A stretch of DNA of 64,000 nt from G963677485 sp942492855 (GTDB lineage Bacteria > Armatimonadota > HRBIN16), in assembly GCA_942492855.1 (NCBI GenBank), contig OW818647.1, forward strand, positions 3,348,001-3,412,000, in the 5' to 3' direction. A program made the position numbers and the translations under genes. The first letter of the stretch is position 1. Each line of letters opens with the position of its first letter. Positions 35,467 to 45,729 of this stretch are shown piece by piece. The notes below the pieces were generated by a model. It was not told where the DNA came from and ran no database searches. It saw only the letters and a program-made list of their open reading frames with translations.

Positions 35467-36864
35467 ATGGCTGATTTCCGTATTGAAAAAGACTCGATGG
35501 GTGAGGTGCAGGTGCCAGCCGATGTGCTCTACGCCGCCCAAACCCAGCGGGCCGTAGACAACTTCCCCATCAGCGGGATCAAGTTTTCGCGCTCCTTTAT
35601 CAAGGCACTAGGGCTGGTCAAATACTGTGCCGCCGCCACCAATGCCGGCATGGGCGGTCTGCCCGCCGACAAGGCGGATGCGATCATGAAGGCCGCTCAA
35701 GAGGTGATCGACGGCAAGCTGGACGACCAGTTCCCCATCGACATCTACCAGACCGGCTCCGGCACCTCCACCAACATGAACACCAACGAAGTCATCGCTA
35801 ACCGCGCCACGCAACTGATGGGTGGCGAGTTTGGCAGCAAACTGGTGCATCCCAACGACCATGTCAACATGGGCCAGAGCTCGAACGATGTGATCCCCAC
35901 CGCGATCCATGTGGCGGCTGCGATCGAGGCCTCTGAGGTACTGCTGCCCGGGTTGTGCCACCTGAGCGAAGTGATGAAGAAGCGGGCTGCTGAGCTGGAT
36001 GGTGTGACCAAAACCGGCCGCACGCACCTGATGGATGCGATGCCGGTCCGGATGAGCCAGGAGATCGGCGGGTGGGCTTATCAGGTCGACCAGAGCGTGC
36101 AGCGGATCAAAGAGACGCTACCGCGGGTGTGTATGCTGGCTTTGGGTGGCACCGCGGTGGGAACAGGCATCAACGCCATTCCCGGTTTTGCCACCGGTTT
36201 TGCCGCGAAGCTGGCCGAGTTAACTGGACTGCCTTTCGCTGAAGCCGACAACCACTTTGCATACCAAAGCGCGATGGACAGTGCCACGGAGCTGAGCGGC
36301 CAACTGGCGACCAGTGCCACCGCTCTGTTAAAAATCGCCAATGACCTTCGCTGGATGAACAGCGGGCCGATTGCCGGCTTCGGTGAGATCGCTCTGCCCA
36401 ACCTGCAGCCCGGCAGCTCCATCATGCCCGGCAAGGTCAACCCGGTGATCTGTGAAGCCACGATGATGGTTTGTGGTCAGGTGATCGGCAACAACGCGGC
36501 CGTTCAGGTGGGCAACATGCTGGGTAACTTCCAGTTGAATGTGATGCTGCCCCTGATTGCACATAACCTGCTGAACAGCATAGACATCCTGGGCAAGGTG
36601 GCTGTAGTGCTGGCCGATAAGGCGGTTGCAGGCTTCACCGTCAATGAAGCACGCATCACCGACCTGGTGGGTAAGAACCCGATATTGGTCACCGCACTCA
36701 ACCCGGTAATCGGCTATGACAAGGCCGCCAAGCTAGCCAAGCGCGCCTACGCGGAGGGCCGGAGCTTGAAGGACGTGGCGTTGGAGGATACCGAGCTGAC
36801 GGCAGCAGAGCTGGACAGGCTGCTGGACCCTCGCCCGATGACCGAAGGCGGGATCGTGTCGTAG
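35467..36864 (+). CDS. fumC: Class II fumarate hydratase
   Basis: 465 residues, normal length. Fumarase/aspartase superfamily signature GSSIMPGKVNPV near residue 318, with YQTGSGTSTNMNTNE (about 98) and the GRTHLMDAMPVRMSQE segment (about 181) that hold the substrate-binding and catalytic residues. Interconverts fumarate and malate in the TCA cycle, oxygen-stable and iron-free, cytoplasmic. AAGAGG precedes the ATG. Single gene, separated from the signalling genes by about 150 bases. Aspartase is an alternative within the superfamily, but the GRTHLMDAMP wording fits fumarase best. Confidence 0.96.
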   Translation: MADFRIEKDSMGEVQVPADVLYAAQTQRAVDNFPISGIKFSRSFIKALGLVKYCAAATNAGMGGLPADKADAIMKAAQEVIDGKLDDQFPIDIYQTGSGTSTNMNTNEVIANRATQLMGGEFGSKLVHPNDHVNMGQSSNDVIPTAIHVAAAIEASEVLLPGLCHLSEVMKKRAAELDGVTKTGRTHLMDAMPVRMSQEIGGWAYQVDQSVQRIKETLPRVCMLALGGTAVGTGINAIPGFATGFAAKLAELTGLPFAEADNHFAYQSAMDSATELSGQLATSATALLKIANDLRWMNSGPIAGFGEIALPNLQPGSSIMPGKVNPVICEATMMVCGQVIGNNAAVQVGNMLGNFQLNVMLPLIAHNLLNSIDILGKVAVVLADKAVAGFTVNEARITDLVGKNPILVTALNPVIGYDKAAKLAKRAYAEGRSLKDVALEDTELTAAELDRLLDPRPMTEGGIVS

Positions 36865-36894
36865 GCTCGGTAATCTCTCTGTTCTTCTCCTATC

Positions 36895-37059
36895 GTAGGG
36901 ACGGGCCTTGTGGCCGTCCGCACACATTGGTGGACACTGACCTGTTACACCGTCATGTAAACACGGTCTCGTTCCATATATGATGGCGGATGACCACAAG
37001 GGTCATCCCTACGAATTCTGTATCGATTTGTGTGTTCGTGAGGGCCACTAGGGTCATCC
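36895..37059. repeat. Cluster of CTTGT-loop palindromes
   Basis: Three units after fumC: 36895-36919 (stem GGACGGCC-type around the loop), 36987-37017 (identical to 22315-22345) and a decayed copy near 37030-37059. All belong to the same intergenic palindrome family. Confidence 0.75.
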
Positions 37060-37089
37060 AATAGGCCTCGTATTTGTATTGGTGCTTCG

Positions 37090-40000
37090 ATGTTTCCGTG
37101 TCCCATGCAGGAAAAATCAAGCATCACGCCGAATAGTCTGTTAGGCACATTTGCCCATCATCCGCTGGAGGCCTTTCACACCTTGCGTCAAATCCATCGA
37201 ACTCATACCCCCTTACTTGCCTTTTGGCTTGCCGTAATGCTTGCTCTGTCAGCACTGCAGGCGATGGCTCAGTCGGCACCAATGAGCATGGCCGCCCAGA
37301 AAACCGCCTGGCCCAAAGAGGTGGTGGCGATGCGTCTGACAGGAGCCGACTGGAACAGGCTGGCCAGCCGATACCCGATCCTGTGCGACTGGGTGATGCA
37401 GGATACGCAGGGTAAACCAGACGCTCTGCTGAGTGCCTCCGATGGCGTGAAGACTGAGCAGGCGATGATGGCCTCCGTAATCGCTCAGTTGGGCAGCGAG
37501 GCGAAGACAATCTCCGCAGCACTGCCAAAATGCGTCAACTCGGAACAGCGTTTAAGCCTTTATATCAAGGCGTGTGAGTTGCGACGGGCCAAACGGCTGA
37601 AGCCGATGTTGAACAAGGGCATCACCACTATCGCCTACGCCAAGCACTACAACATGGGTGGATCGCACTACGCCTATACCGAGGGCCAGTCAGACGCGCA
37701 GGCCGAGCGCAACTTCGTGCCCGGGGGCGAGTTGTGCCTTCTGAAGATGGATGGGTTGTACGGCAAAGAACAAAGCCTGCTGAAGACGGGTGGAGTGATT
37801 CGCAATCCTAATGTCTCCTACGATGGAACCAAGCTTTTATTCTCAATGAAAAAGTCAGATGTGACCGATGACTACCACCTGTATGAATGGAACTTGAACT
37901 CCGGTCAAATGCGGCAATTGACAGATGGACTGGGGTTTGCGGATTACGAAGGCGCGTACCTGCCCAGCGGAGACATCGTGTTCAATAGCACCAGGGTGGT
38001 GCAGACCGTGGACTGCTGGTGGACGGAGGTCAGCAACCTCTACACTTGTAACGCAGACGGGAAGCTGATGCGACGGTTGACATTTGACCAGGTCCACGAT
38101 AACTACCCATCAGTGATGCCTGACGGGCGAATCACTTATACCCGCTGGGAGTACAACGACCGCGGACAGCTCTTCCCGCAGCCGCTGTTCCAGATGAATG
38201 CTGACGGCACCAACCAGACCGAATACTACGGGAACAACTCATGGTTTCCCACCACCATCATCCATGCAAGGGGCATGGGTGACAGCGGCAAGGTGATCGC
38301 GATACTTACTGGGCACCATTCCAGACAGGGCGGAAAGCTGGCTATCATCGATCCGGCGAAGGGTAGGCAGGAGAATGAGGGTGTACAGCTCATCGCACCG
38401 GTTCGGAACACGCCCGCTGACCGCATCGATGCTTATGGTCAGGATGGCGAGCTATTTCAATATCCTTATACCGTAGACGAACAGCATTTTCTGGTTAGTT
38501 ACCTGCCGAAGGGCTGGGCCTCGCCAGCCCCCAATGCGTATGGGATATACCTGATGGATGTGAACGGCAATCGCGAGCTGTTGAGCTGGGATGCCTCGAT
38601 TTCGTCAAATCAGCCGGTGCCCGTCATGAAGCAGCAGAAGCCCTTGGTGAGACCCTCGGCCGTTGACTACACCAAGACTACCGGCAGTTTCTACGTTCAC
38701 GATGTCTATTCAGGGCCAGGTTTGAAGGATGTCAAGCGGGGCACAGTAAAGAAGCTGAGGGTGGTGGCTCTAGACTACCGCGCGGCGGGCGTGAAGAGCA
38801 ACGCGAACAATGGCCCCGCCGGAGGGGCGCTGGTCAGCACGCCCATCGGCGTCGATAACACCAGTTGGGACCCCAAGATCGTGCTGGGTGAGGCGACTGT
38901 GCAGGAGGATGGCAGTGCCATGTTTGAGGTACCAGCGCGCAAGCCTGTTTACTTCCAGGCGATCGATGCCAAAGGCGAAGTGGTACAGACGATGCGAAGC
39001 TGGACCACCCTTCAGCCGGGCGAAAAGTTTTCCTGCACAGGCTGCCATGAATCGAAGAACACGGCTCCGGCCCGATACAGCGGACGCAGTCTAGCGATGA
39101 AGCAGGGTGTGGAGCAGTTGAAGCCGTTCCTGCGCCGGCCTGCCCGTGGGTTCAGCTTCAACAAGGACGTGCAGCCGATACTGGATCGCAACTGCACGCG
39201 GTGTCATGACAACCGCGGGGTATCTCTTCGCTCTGGTGAGGTCGACAATTTCGACCGCATCAAGGCGATCAATCTTTCACCAATTGGCTCGGAGTGGTCG
39301 TATACCACCACCGATCCTGGTGCGGGCTGGGATGCCGAGAGTTTCGATGCATCGAAATGGTCGAAGGCGAAAGCCGGTTTCGGCACGAACAACATCGAAG
39401 GCGGGTTAGGCAGCCCGTGGAACAGTCCGGACATTTGGATGCGGCGTCAGTTCAACGTGGACAAGTCGGATGAGATGAAGCGGTTGGTGGTCTACCTCAG
39501 TTTTGACGAGGATGTGCGGGTCGTGTTGAACGGCAAGCAGATTTTTGCGGCTCAGGGGTTTATCACGAACTACAAGGCTTTGGCTGCCGTGAATGAGGCG
39601 TTCCATGCCCTCAAGCAGGGCGTCAACACTCTGGCTGTGAGCTGCCATCAGACCATCGGCGGGCAGTATATCGATGTGGGGCTGTATGCTGTCAAGGAAC
39701 CGCCGAAGTCAGGCCACCCGTTCAGCTTGCTTGGTCTGCCTGTGGAGGGCGAGCATGTCCGGCGGTTCACCGATAGCTACATGGCGCTCACACAGCGCGG
39801 ACGATCGACGGAGCTGGTGAACTGGATCAGCCCTCAGAGCGTGCCGTCCATGCTGCCTCCTTACTCGGCTGGTGCGGCGACCAGTAAACTGCTCACTCTA
39901 CTGGACCGAGGGCACAAGGGTGTCAAACTGACCCAGGATGAGCGTGACACGCTGGCTTGCTGGATCGATCTTCTGGTGCCCTTCAGCGGCGACTACATTG

Positions 40001-41841
40001 AGGCCAACACCTGGAACGATGATGAGACCGAGAAGTATATGCACTTCCTGGCCAAACGGATGCGTGGAGAAGCTCAGGAGCAGCGGAATATCGCCGACTA
40101 CCTGATCTCTGTCGGGAAGAAGCCAGTCAATGACGTGAACGCAGTGCGGATTCAATATCTGAGTGCAGACCAGACAGGGTTAATGACACAGGATAGCTCC
40201 AGCAATCCAGGCAGCTTGGTGATCAACCACGCATACAAGCCTGGTGACCATGTGCTGATTTACGGCCCGAAATACGTCTGGGTTCGCTTTGGGAAGGACG
40301 CGCCTGAGAGTTTGGTGTTCAACCCCGAAGGCGTGGTGGTCGTACCGCTGCCGGTACGGAGTGCGCTTTCTTATCCACCAAGCCTGACACAGGCGGCGGA
40401 GCACACCATCATGGCGCGTGCCGCGACTCCGCAAGAGGTGAGCGCCAGGCGAAACCTGGCCTTGAACCCCTTCGATGTGCGCGGAGTATCGGGCAGCTAT
40501 CCTCATGCCAGTAGCAACAGCGAGTGCCGCAATGATCCGATATTTGCGGCCAGGAATGCCATCGACGGCTTCACGCGAAATGCCGGTCACGGCAACTGGC
40601 CATTCCAGAGCTGGGGACCTGAACAGGTGAAAGACGGCTGGTGGAAGGTGGAGTTCGGGCGCCGCGTGTCGGTGGATAGCGTGCGGATCACCGTGCGGGC
40701 CGACTTCCCGCATGACAAGGTGTGGGAGACCGCCGTGCTGGAGTTTTCGGACGGCAGCAAGGTGCCGATCACGCTCAAGGCCGATGCCGCTGCGCAGGAG
40801 TTCAAGTTCACCAAGCGACAGACCAGCTATGTGCGGATCAACAACCTTGTGCAGGCTGAGCCACTCGGCTGGTGCGCGCTGACCGAGGTGGAGGTGTTCG
40901 GCAACGACCTGCCGACCGCGTTAAAAGATGAAGGGGTATCGATCAGTATGAATCCGACCATTTTACGTGTAGTGCAAGAACAGCTAGGTAAAGACATTGT
41001 CACCAAAGAAGACTTGCTGTCGATTGTGGAGCTCAACCTGGCGGGCAAACAGCTCATCGATATCGGCGATCTGGCGCAGTTTAAGAATCTGCAGAAGCTG
41101 AATGTCAGTGATAACCTGCTGACGGACTTATCTCCACTGGCTAATCTCACCTCTCTGGTGGAACTATCGGCCGGTAATGATCCCTTCCTGTCAGAAGAGC
41201 AGAAGAGAGCAAGGAAGGGCAAGAACCAATTTACCGACTTTTCGTTTCTGAAGAAGCTGCGCAATATCACACACATCAGCTTCACAGATGCGGCATTATC
41301 TGACATCAAATTCGTCAGTATGCTGCCGAATCTGGAACACTTGTGGGCTTACAGCAACCCGGGGTTGAAAGACATCTCACCCATGGGGGCGTGCAAGAAA
41401 CTGAAGAAGGCCTACTTCTACGACTGCCCGATCACTGACATCAGCGTCTGCCGCCAACTTCCCCAGCTTGAGGGCATCGCAATTAACGTAACTGGGGTAT
41501 CGGATCTTCGGCCGCTGGAAGGCTGCGTAAACCTGAGCTATCTGGACGCGCACAATGCCGAGATAAGTGACCTGACGCCGATCAGCAAAATGACTAAGAT
41601 GAACTACTTGACGCTGGAGGGCAACAAGCTGACGGACATCACGCCGCTGCTACCTATGCAGTCGATGAAGTGGTTGACCATTGGGGCCAACCCAGAGCTG
41701 ACATATGACCGCTTCTTCCCTGTGGTCACGCAGCTTAAAGGGCTGGTGGAACTTAACACAGCGGGGAGCGAACTGACCGCGGAGCAGAAAGCGAAGCTTG
41801 AAGCCGCCATGCCATGGTGTAAGATGAAATACCAATGGTAG
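37090..41841 (+). CDS. HzsA-related exported dihaem protein with discoidin and LRR domains
   Basis: 1583 residues. Signal peptide near 42-63 (LLAFWLAVMLALSALQAMA). About 170-560: TolB/WD-like propeller. About 560-1030: HzsA-related segment with two haem c sites, CTGCH at residue 649 and CTRCH at 702, and a jelly-roll insert (PDIWMRRQFNVDKSDEMKRL). About 1117-1270: F5/8-type discoidin domain (AARNAIDGFTRNAGHGNWPF onward). About 1290-1583: leucine-rich repeats of bacterial type (LQKLNVSDNLLTDLSPL). The haem part probably carries electrons at the outside of the cell while the C-terminal domains bind glycans or surfaces (inference). Related by fold to the hydrazine synthase alpha subunit, but that activity should not be assumed. 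No clear Shine-Dalgarno. Confidence 0.85.
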   Translation: MFPCPMQEKSSITPNSLLGTFAHHPLEAFHTLRQIHRTHTPLLAFWLAVMLALSALQAMAQSAPMSMAAQKTAWPKEVVAMRLTGADWNRLASRYPILCDWVMQDTQGKPDALLSASDGVKTEQAMMASVIAQLGSEAKTISAALPKCVNSEQRLSLYIKACELRRAKRLKPMLNKGITTIAYAKHYNMGGSHYAYTEGQSDAQAERNFVPGGELCLLKMDGLYGKEQSLLKTGGVIRNPNVSYDGTKLLFSMKKSDVTDDYHLYEWNLNSGQMRQLTDGLGFADYEGAYLPSGDIVFNSTRVVQTVDCWWTEVSNLYTCNADGKLMRRLTFDQVHDNYPSVMPDGRITYTRWEYNDRGQLFPQPLFQMNADGTNQTEYYGNNSWFPTTIIHARGMGDSGKVIAILTGHHSRQGGKLAIIDPAKGRQENEGVQLIAPVRNTPADRIDAYGQDGELFQYPYTVDEQHFLVSYLPKGWASPAPNAYGIYLMDVNGNRELLSWDASISSNQPVPVMKQQKPLVRPSAVDYTKTTGSFYVHDVYSGPGLKDVKRGTVKKLRVVALDYRAAGVKSNANNGPAGGALVSTPIGVDNTSWDPKIVLGEATVQEDGSAMFEVPARKPVYFQAIDAKGEVVQTMRSWTTLQPGEKFSCTGCHESKNTAPARYSGRSLAMKQGVEQLKPFLRRPARGFSFNKDVQPILDRNCTRCHDNRGVSLRSGEVDNFDRIKAINLSPIGSEWSYTTTDPGAGWDAESFDASKWSKAKAGFGTNNIEGGLGSPWNSPDIWMRRQFNVDKSDEMKRLVVYLSFDEDVRVVLNGKQIFAAQGFITNYKALAAVNEAFHALKQGVNTLAVSCHQTIGGQYIDVGLYAVKEPPKSGHPFSLLGLPVEGEHVRRFTDSYMALTQRGRSTELVNWISPQSVPSMLPPYSAGAATSKLLTLLDRGHKGVKLTQDERDTLACWIDLLVPFSGDYIEANTWNDDETEKYMHFLAKRMRGEAQEQRNIADYLISVGKKPVNDVNAVRIQYLSADQTGLMTQDSSSNPGSLVINHAYKPGDHVLIYGPKYVWVRFGKDAPESLVFNPEGVVVVPLPVRSALSYPPSLTQAAEHTIMARAATPQEVSARRNLALNPFDVRGVSGSYPHASSNSECRNDPIFAARNAIDGFTRNAGHGNWPFQSWGPEQVKDGWWKVEFGRRVSVDSVRITVRADFPHDKVWETAVLEFSDGSKVPITLKADAAAQEFKFTKRQTSYVRINNLVQAEPLGWCALTEVEVFGNDLPTALKDEGVSISMNPTILRVVQEQLGKDIVTKEDLLSIVELNLAGKQLIDIGDLAQFKNLQKLNVSDNLLTDLSPLANLTSLVELSAGNDPFLSEEQKRARKGKNQFTDFSFLKKLRNITHISFTDAALSDIKFVSMLPNLEHLWAYSNPGLKDISPMGACKKLKKAYFYDCPITDISVCRQLPQLEGIAINVTGVSDLRPLEGCVNLSYLDAHNAEISDLTPISKMTKMNYLTLEGNKLTDITPLLPMQSMKWLTIGANPELTYDRFFPVVTQLKGLVELNTAGSELTAEQKAKLEAAMPWCKMKYQW

Positions 41842-43685
41842 GCATGACGAGGTGCAAATCGCGAGGTTCGCTGGGCAAACGGGCCACGATCTGCGTGACC
41901 ATCGTGGCGGTTGTTGCGATGACTTTATGGCTGATGCAGGCTCAAGCGGGTGATGGGGGACGGGTGTTCTCAGCATCGGCGATGGTGGCTTCACCCGATG
42001 GTAAGTTACTTTACGTGGCGTCTGACCGCAGCCCGGAGGTAGTCGCATGGAACAGCCAGAGCCACAAGCAGGCTAGGATGATCACTACCTCTCAACCGGC
42101 GCATGGAATCACACTTAGCCGTGATGGCCAGAAGCTATATGTGCCGGAAGGCGAATCCGATGGCGTGCTTAACACTTACGACACTCGCTCAGGAAAGAGA
42201 ATCGCCTCTGTGCTGTTGGGGCATACGCCGATGTCGCCAGTTACTTACGCGAACGGAAAGATGATGGCGGTCTGCCTCAGGTTTCGGAATGAGCTAGCCC
42301 TGGTTGATCTGGGCAAATCGAAGCTGATAACCAGGATCAGGTGCCTGCGTGAGCCAGTTGTGGTCGGCGTGACGCCTGACGGCCGTATGGCCGTGGTCGC
42401 GAACCATCTGCCTACCCAGGCTGCCGATGCCAACTCTGTGGCGGCTGGTGTGACATTCGTGGACCTTAATACCCGTAAGCTCATCAAGAACGTGCTGTTG
42501 CCGAATGGCAGCAGCGGGGTGCGTGGTCTGGCGATCTCACCCGACGGCAAGTTCGCTTATATCACGCACATACTGGCACGATACGGGTTACCTACCACGC
42601 AACTGGACCGCGGTTGGATGAACACCAACGCACTTAGTGTGATTGACATCGCCAGCCGCCAGTTTCTCAACACCGTGCTGCTGGACGATGTGAACAGAGG
42701 CTCCGCGAACCCATGGGCGGTTTCGGTCACGGCGGATGGTAAGAAGCTGCTGGTTAGCTCCGCAGGTGCGCAGGAACTGACGGTGATCGACCGTGTTGCT
42801 CTCCACCGTAAGCTAACGGAATGTGCTGATCCCAGTGTGGTTCCTGAGGACTTAGCATTTATGAACGGGATTCGTCAACGGGTCACACTGAAAGGCAACG
42901 GCCCACGTGTGATCTGCGTGGTTGGTCAGAACGTATATGTGGCCAACGCCTTCACTCAGGATTTGGAGCTGTTCAGGATTGATAAGTCCGCTCTGGCGGG
43001 CCGTTGGCCTCTGGTGAAGCAGACTGCCATGAGCCAAGCACGGCGCGGTGAGATGCTGTTCAACGACGGTACGATGTGTTTTCAGAACTGGCAGAGCTGC
43101 GCCAGTTGCCACCCGGATTCGCGGGTAGATGGCTTCAACTGGGACAATATGAATGACGGCATGGGCAACCCCAAGAACACCCGTAGCATGCTGCTCAGCC
43201 ACAAGACCCCACCGGTCATGAGCCTGGCTGTGCGTGACAATGCGGAGATCGCCGTTCGGGCCGGTATCAAGTATATTCAGTTTGCGGCCCGACCTGAATC
43301 GGATGCGAAGGCGATTGACAGTTACCTCAGTGGTATGCAGCCGGTCAGGAGCCCCTTCCTGCAACGTGGAAAGCTCTCTGCCAGTGCTCAGCGCGGCAAA
43401 GTGCTGTATGCAAAAGCTGGCTGTGCAAGCTGCCATTCCGGCATGTACTACACCGATCTGAAGGCTTACGATGTGGGCACTGGGGTGTATCGCGAGGTTG
43501 GCCGCAAGTTTGATACCAGCTCGCTGGTCGAGGTGTGGCGCACCGCTCCGTATCTGAACGACGGCAGTGCGGCGGACATGATGTCGGTGTTGACCACGCA
43601 CAACAAGGGCGACAAGCACGGCATGACCTCGAAACTCTCGAAGCAGCAGTTGGGTGATCTCGCGGAGTATGTGCTGTCACTGTGA
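41835..43685 (+). CDS. Exported beta-propeller dihaem cytochrome
   Basis: 616 residues. An N-terminal hydrophobic segment (ATICVTIVAVVAMTLWLMQA) is a signal peptide. Residues about 45-380 form a YVTN/NHL-type propeller (PDGKLLYVASD, DGQKLYVPE). Then two CASCH haem c sites, at residues 422 and 530, in a cytochrome-c-peroxidase-like region; HPDSRVDGFNWD follows the first. Probable periplasmic or surface electron-transfer partner of the upstream HzsA-related protein. The ATG at 41835 overlaps the previous stop; an in-frame ATG nine bases later is also possible. The following gene overlaps this one in a GTGA junction, so all three genes form one transcription unit. Confidence 0.88.
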   Translation: MVGMTRCKSRGSLGKRATICVTIVAVVAMTLWLMQAQAGDGGRVFSASAMVASPDGKLLYVASDRSPEVVAWNSQSHKQARMITTSQPAHGITLSRDGQKLYVPEGESDGVLNTYDTRSGKRIASVLLGHTPMSPVTYANGKMMAVCLRFRNELALVDLGKSKLITRIRCLREPVVVGVTPDGRMAVVANHLPTQAADANSVAAGVTFVDLNTRKLIKNVLLPNGSSGVRGLAISPDGKFAYITHILARYGLPTTQLDRGWMNTNALSVIDIASRQFLNTVLLDDVNRGSANPWAVSVTADGKKLLVSSAGAQELTVIDRVALHRKLTECADPSVVPEDLAFMNGIRQRVTLKGNGPRVICVVGQNVYVANAFTQDLELFRIDKSALAGRWPLVKQTAMSQARRGEMLFNDGTMCFQNWQSCASCHPDSRVDGFNWDNMNDGMGNPKNTRSMLLSHKTPPVMSLAVRDNAEIAVRAGIKYIQFAARPESDAKAIDSYLSGMQPVRSPFLQRGKLSASAQRGKVLYAKAGCASCHSGMYYTDLKAYDVGTGVYREVGRKFDTSSLVEVWRTAPYLNDGSAADMMSVLTTHNKGDKHGMTSKLSKQQLGDLAEYVLSL

Positions 43686-44653
43686 GCCCGAATTTAACCA
43701 TGAAGACACCGTGCTTCGGATCAGCCACACTGGGTGAAGAGCAGTCGGTAGGCGGACTATGTTTTTCCGACCAGCATACCACTCTGGACCCAAGGCTGAT
43801 GCTTTTGCGCCCGAATGTTTCGGCTCCAGGCTGCGATGGCGGTATGCAGAGTTTCACGGTCTCGGGTGCCGAGTTGCATCCCATCGTTGTGGGTGGCCAG
43901 CGGCTGGGATGCTGGGTTGAGACCGAATCTGCCCGTGTGGCCTTGCTGTGGGGTGTGTGCGGTGAGTTACTGGCACCACGTGCTCAGCAGACCCAGCAAC
44001 TGTTTGAGAATGCCGGCTTAGCACTGCAGCAAGTCGGTATGAGCTGGCGCGATGTGGTGCGCACCTGGTTCTACCTTGATGACTTACTCGAGTGGTATGA
44101 CGAGTTTAATGCCATCCGCACCGGTTACTTTGAGCGTCACGGCGTGTTGGACGGTCTGATACCTGCCAGCACAGGGATTGGTTTGGGCAATCACCTCGGC
44201 AGATCGTGTGTGGCGGGGATACTGGCTGTTCTTCCGAAAGACACTTCGGTGCAGATCCATGCGGTGGAGTCGCCGCTGCAAAACTCGGCGCTGCACTACC
44301 GCAGCAGTTTCAGCCGGGCGGTCGAGATCGAGACCGCATCGGAGCGTCATGTGACGATCTCGGGCACCGCCAGCATTGACTCGCAGGGGCTGAGCGTGCA
44401 TCACGCCGACCCGCAGAAGCAGATTGAGCTCAGCATGCAGGTTGTCCGGGCGATTCTGGCATCCCGCGGCATGGACTGGTGCCACACGACACGGGCGATC
44501 GCCTACTGCAAGAAGCCTGAGTATGCGGAGCTGTTCAGGCGATACTGCGAACTCCACGAGGTGCCGTTGGACCATTGCCTGTTCGTGCAAGCCGACATCT
44601 GTCGCGAGGAGCTGCTGTTCGAGTTGGAGCTTGATTCGAAGATTTATCGGTAG
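43682..44653 (+). CDS. Rid-family protein, two-domain (chorismatase-like arrangement)
   Basis: 323 residues, GTG start overlapping the previous TGA. Two halves with YjgF/YER057c/UK114 (Rid) features: first about 95-185 (QLFENAGLALQQVGMSWRDV then VVRTWFYLDDLLEWYDEFN), second about 200-323 (VTISGTASIDSQG, EVPLDHCLFVQADICREELL). Rid proteins deaminate reactive enamines/imines; double versions related to chorismate-processing enzymes also exist. No signal peptide, so cytoplasmic, unlike the two exported cytochrome genes it is coupled to. That mix is unexplained: perhaps it removes a reactive intermediate formed by the exported system, or processes a quinone-related precursor (inference). Confidence 0.75.
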   Translation: MSPNLTMKTPCFGSATLGEEQSVGGLCFSDQHTTLDPRLMLLRPNVSAPGCDGGMQSFTVSGAELHPIVVGGQRLGCWVETESARVALLWGVCGELLAPRAQQTQQLFENAGLALQQVGMSWRDVVRTWFYLDDLLEWYDEFNAIRTGYFERHGVLDGLIPASTGIGLGNHLGRSCVAGILAVLPKDTSVQIHAVESPLQNSALHYRSSFSRAVEIETASERHVTISGTASIDSQGLSVHHADPQKQIELSMQVVRAILASRGMDWCHTTRAIAYCKKPEYAELFRRYCELHEVPLDHCLFVQADICREELLFELELDSKIYR

Positions 44654-44867
44654 GGGCGGTTCGCGAACCGCCCTTGCGTGTCTGAACCACAGATTACGCG
44701 GAAGGAACGGATGGGGAGGGGATGCAGATATAAAAAGAACCCCTCGAATTTCGCATTCAGCCGAAGCTGTTAGGCGCGAGGGGTGTTACATATATAGTGT
44801 TGCACAGCTGAGCGATTTTGTCGATATATCACCAAGAATCAGGAGGGCGACTGCCAGTCGCCCCTAC
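44650..44867. repeat. Two GTAGGGGCG-type palindromes in a convergent gap
   Basis: 44650-44675 has the stem GGGCGGTTC opposed to GAACCGCCC; 44845-44867 has GGGCGACTG opposed to CAGTCGCCC, followed by CCTAC, in the reverse orientation. Between them, CCCCTCG near 44740 opposes CGAGGGG near 44778, a possible terminator with a long loop. The gap of 230 bases holds nothing else visible. Confidence 0.7.
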
Positions 44868-44883
44868 AAACGCCCCTAGTAAG

Positions 44884-45729
44884 CTACCCCTTGACGGCGC
44901 CCATTTGGATGCCCTTCACGATATACTTCTGGCTGCTGATGAACAGGATGATCAGCGGCACGATGTTCATCACGCTGGCGGCCATGATCAGGTTGGTCTG
45001 GCGGCCATATACCGTGTCGAAGTAAAGCATACCAATGGGTAGGGTGCGCAGATGCTGGCTCTTAATTAAAATCAACGGCCAGTAAAAGCTGCCATATGTG
45101 CCCAGGAATGTGAATATCGCCAGGGTGACAATACCTGCCTGCGACAAGGGTAGTATGATCTCCTTGAAAATCTGCCACTTGCTGGCGCCATCAAGGGTAG
45201 CAGCCTCGTCCAATGCGGGTGGGATGGTCATCATAAACTGCCTCAGTAGGAAAACCCCAAACGCCGAGAAAGCCGCGGGCACAATCAGCCCGATATAGGA
45301 ATCCAGCATGTGCAGCTTGACCATCAAGGTGTAGTTGGGGATCATGGTGACCACGCCCGGGATCATCATCGTGCCCAGATAGAGCTTGAAGATGGTGTCG
45401 CGTCCCTTCCACTGCATGCGAGAAAAGGCGAACGCCGCCAGGCTGCTGGTCATACAGGTCAAGAAGGTGACCCACGCGGCCACAAACACCGAGTTGAAGT
45501 AGTATCGGCCAAACGGAATCTGCTGGAAAACCGACAGGTAGTTTTCGGGATGCCACTTGGTGGGGAAGGGGTTGATGCTCTCCACCTCAGGCAGCGCCTT
45601 GAAGCTTGAGAACACCATCCACAGGAACGGCACCAGCATGGTGATGGCGACCAGCATCAGCACGGTATGGCTGCCGACGGCCCGTTTGCCTTGCCCGCTC
45701 CAGTGACCTTTTGGATGTACTTTACCCAT
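44884..45729 (-). CDS. Carbohydrate ABC transporter permease (MalG/UgpE type)
   Basis: 281 residues with six predicted membrane helices. The cytoplasmic EAA loop is intact (EAATLDGASKWQIFKEIILP), the site that docks the ATPase. An inner-membrane pore subunit importing sugars or oligosaccharides. Its ATG overlaps by one base the stop codon of the MalF-type permease upstream in the operon (45729 shared), indicating tight coupling. No ATPase is encoded in this operon, so a shared MsiK-type ATPase encoded elsewhere is likely, as is common for this transporter class. Confidence 0.93.
   Translation of the reverse strand: MGKVHPKGHWSGQGKRAVGSHTVLMLVAITMLVPFLWMVFSSFKALPEVESINPFPTKWHPENYLSVFQQIPFGRYYFNSVFVAAWVTFLTCMTSSLAAFAFSRMQWKGRDTIFKLYLGTMMIPGVVTMIPNYTLMVKLHMLDSYIGLIVPAAFSAFGVFLLRQFMMTIPPALDEAATLDGASKWQIFKEIILPLSQAGIVTLAIFTFLGTYGSFYWPLILIKSQHLRTLPIGMLYFDTVYGRQTNLIMAASVMNIVPLIILFISSQKYIVKGIQMGAVKG

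Noticed and set aside
37090..41841. True hydrazine synthase
   Set aside because: Only the middle domain is similar; partner subunits and other anammox genes are absent, and HzsA-related proteins are widespread.
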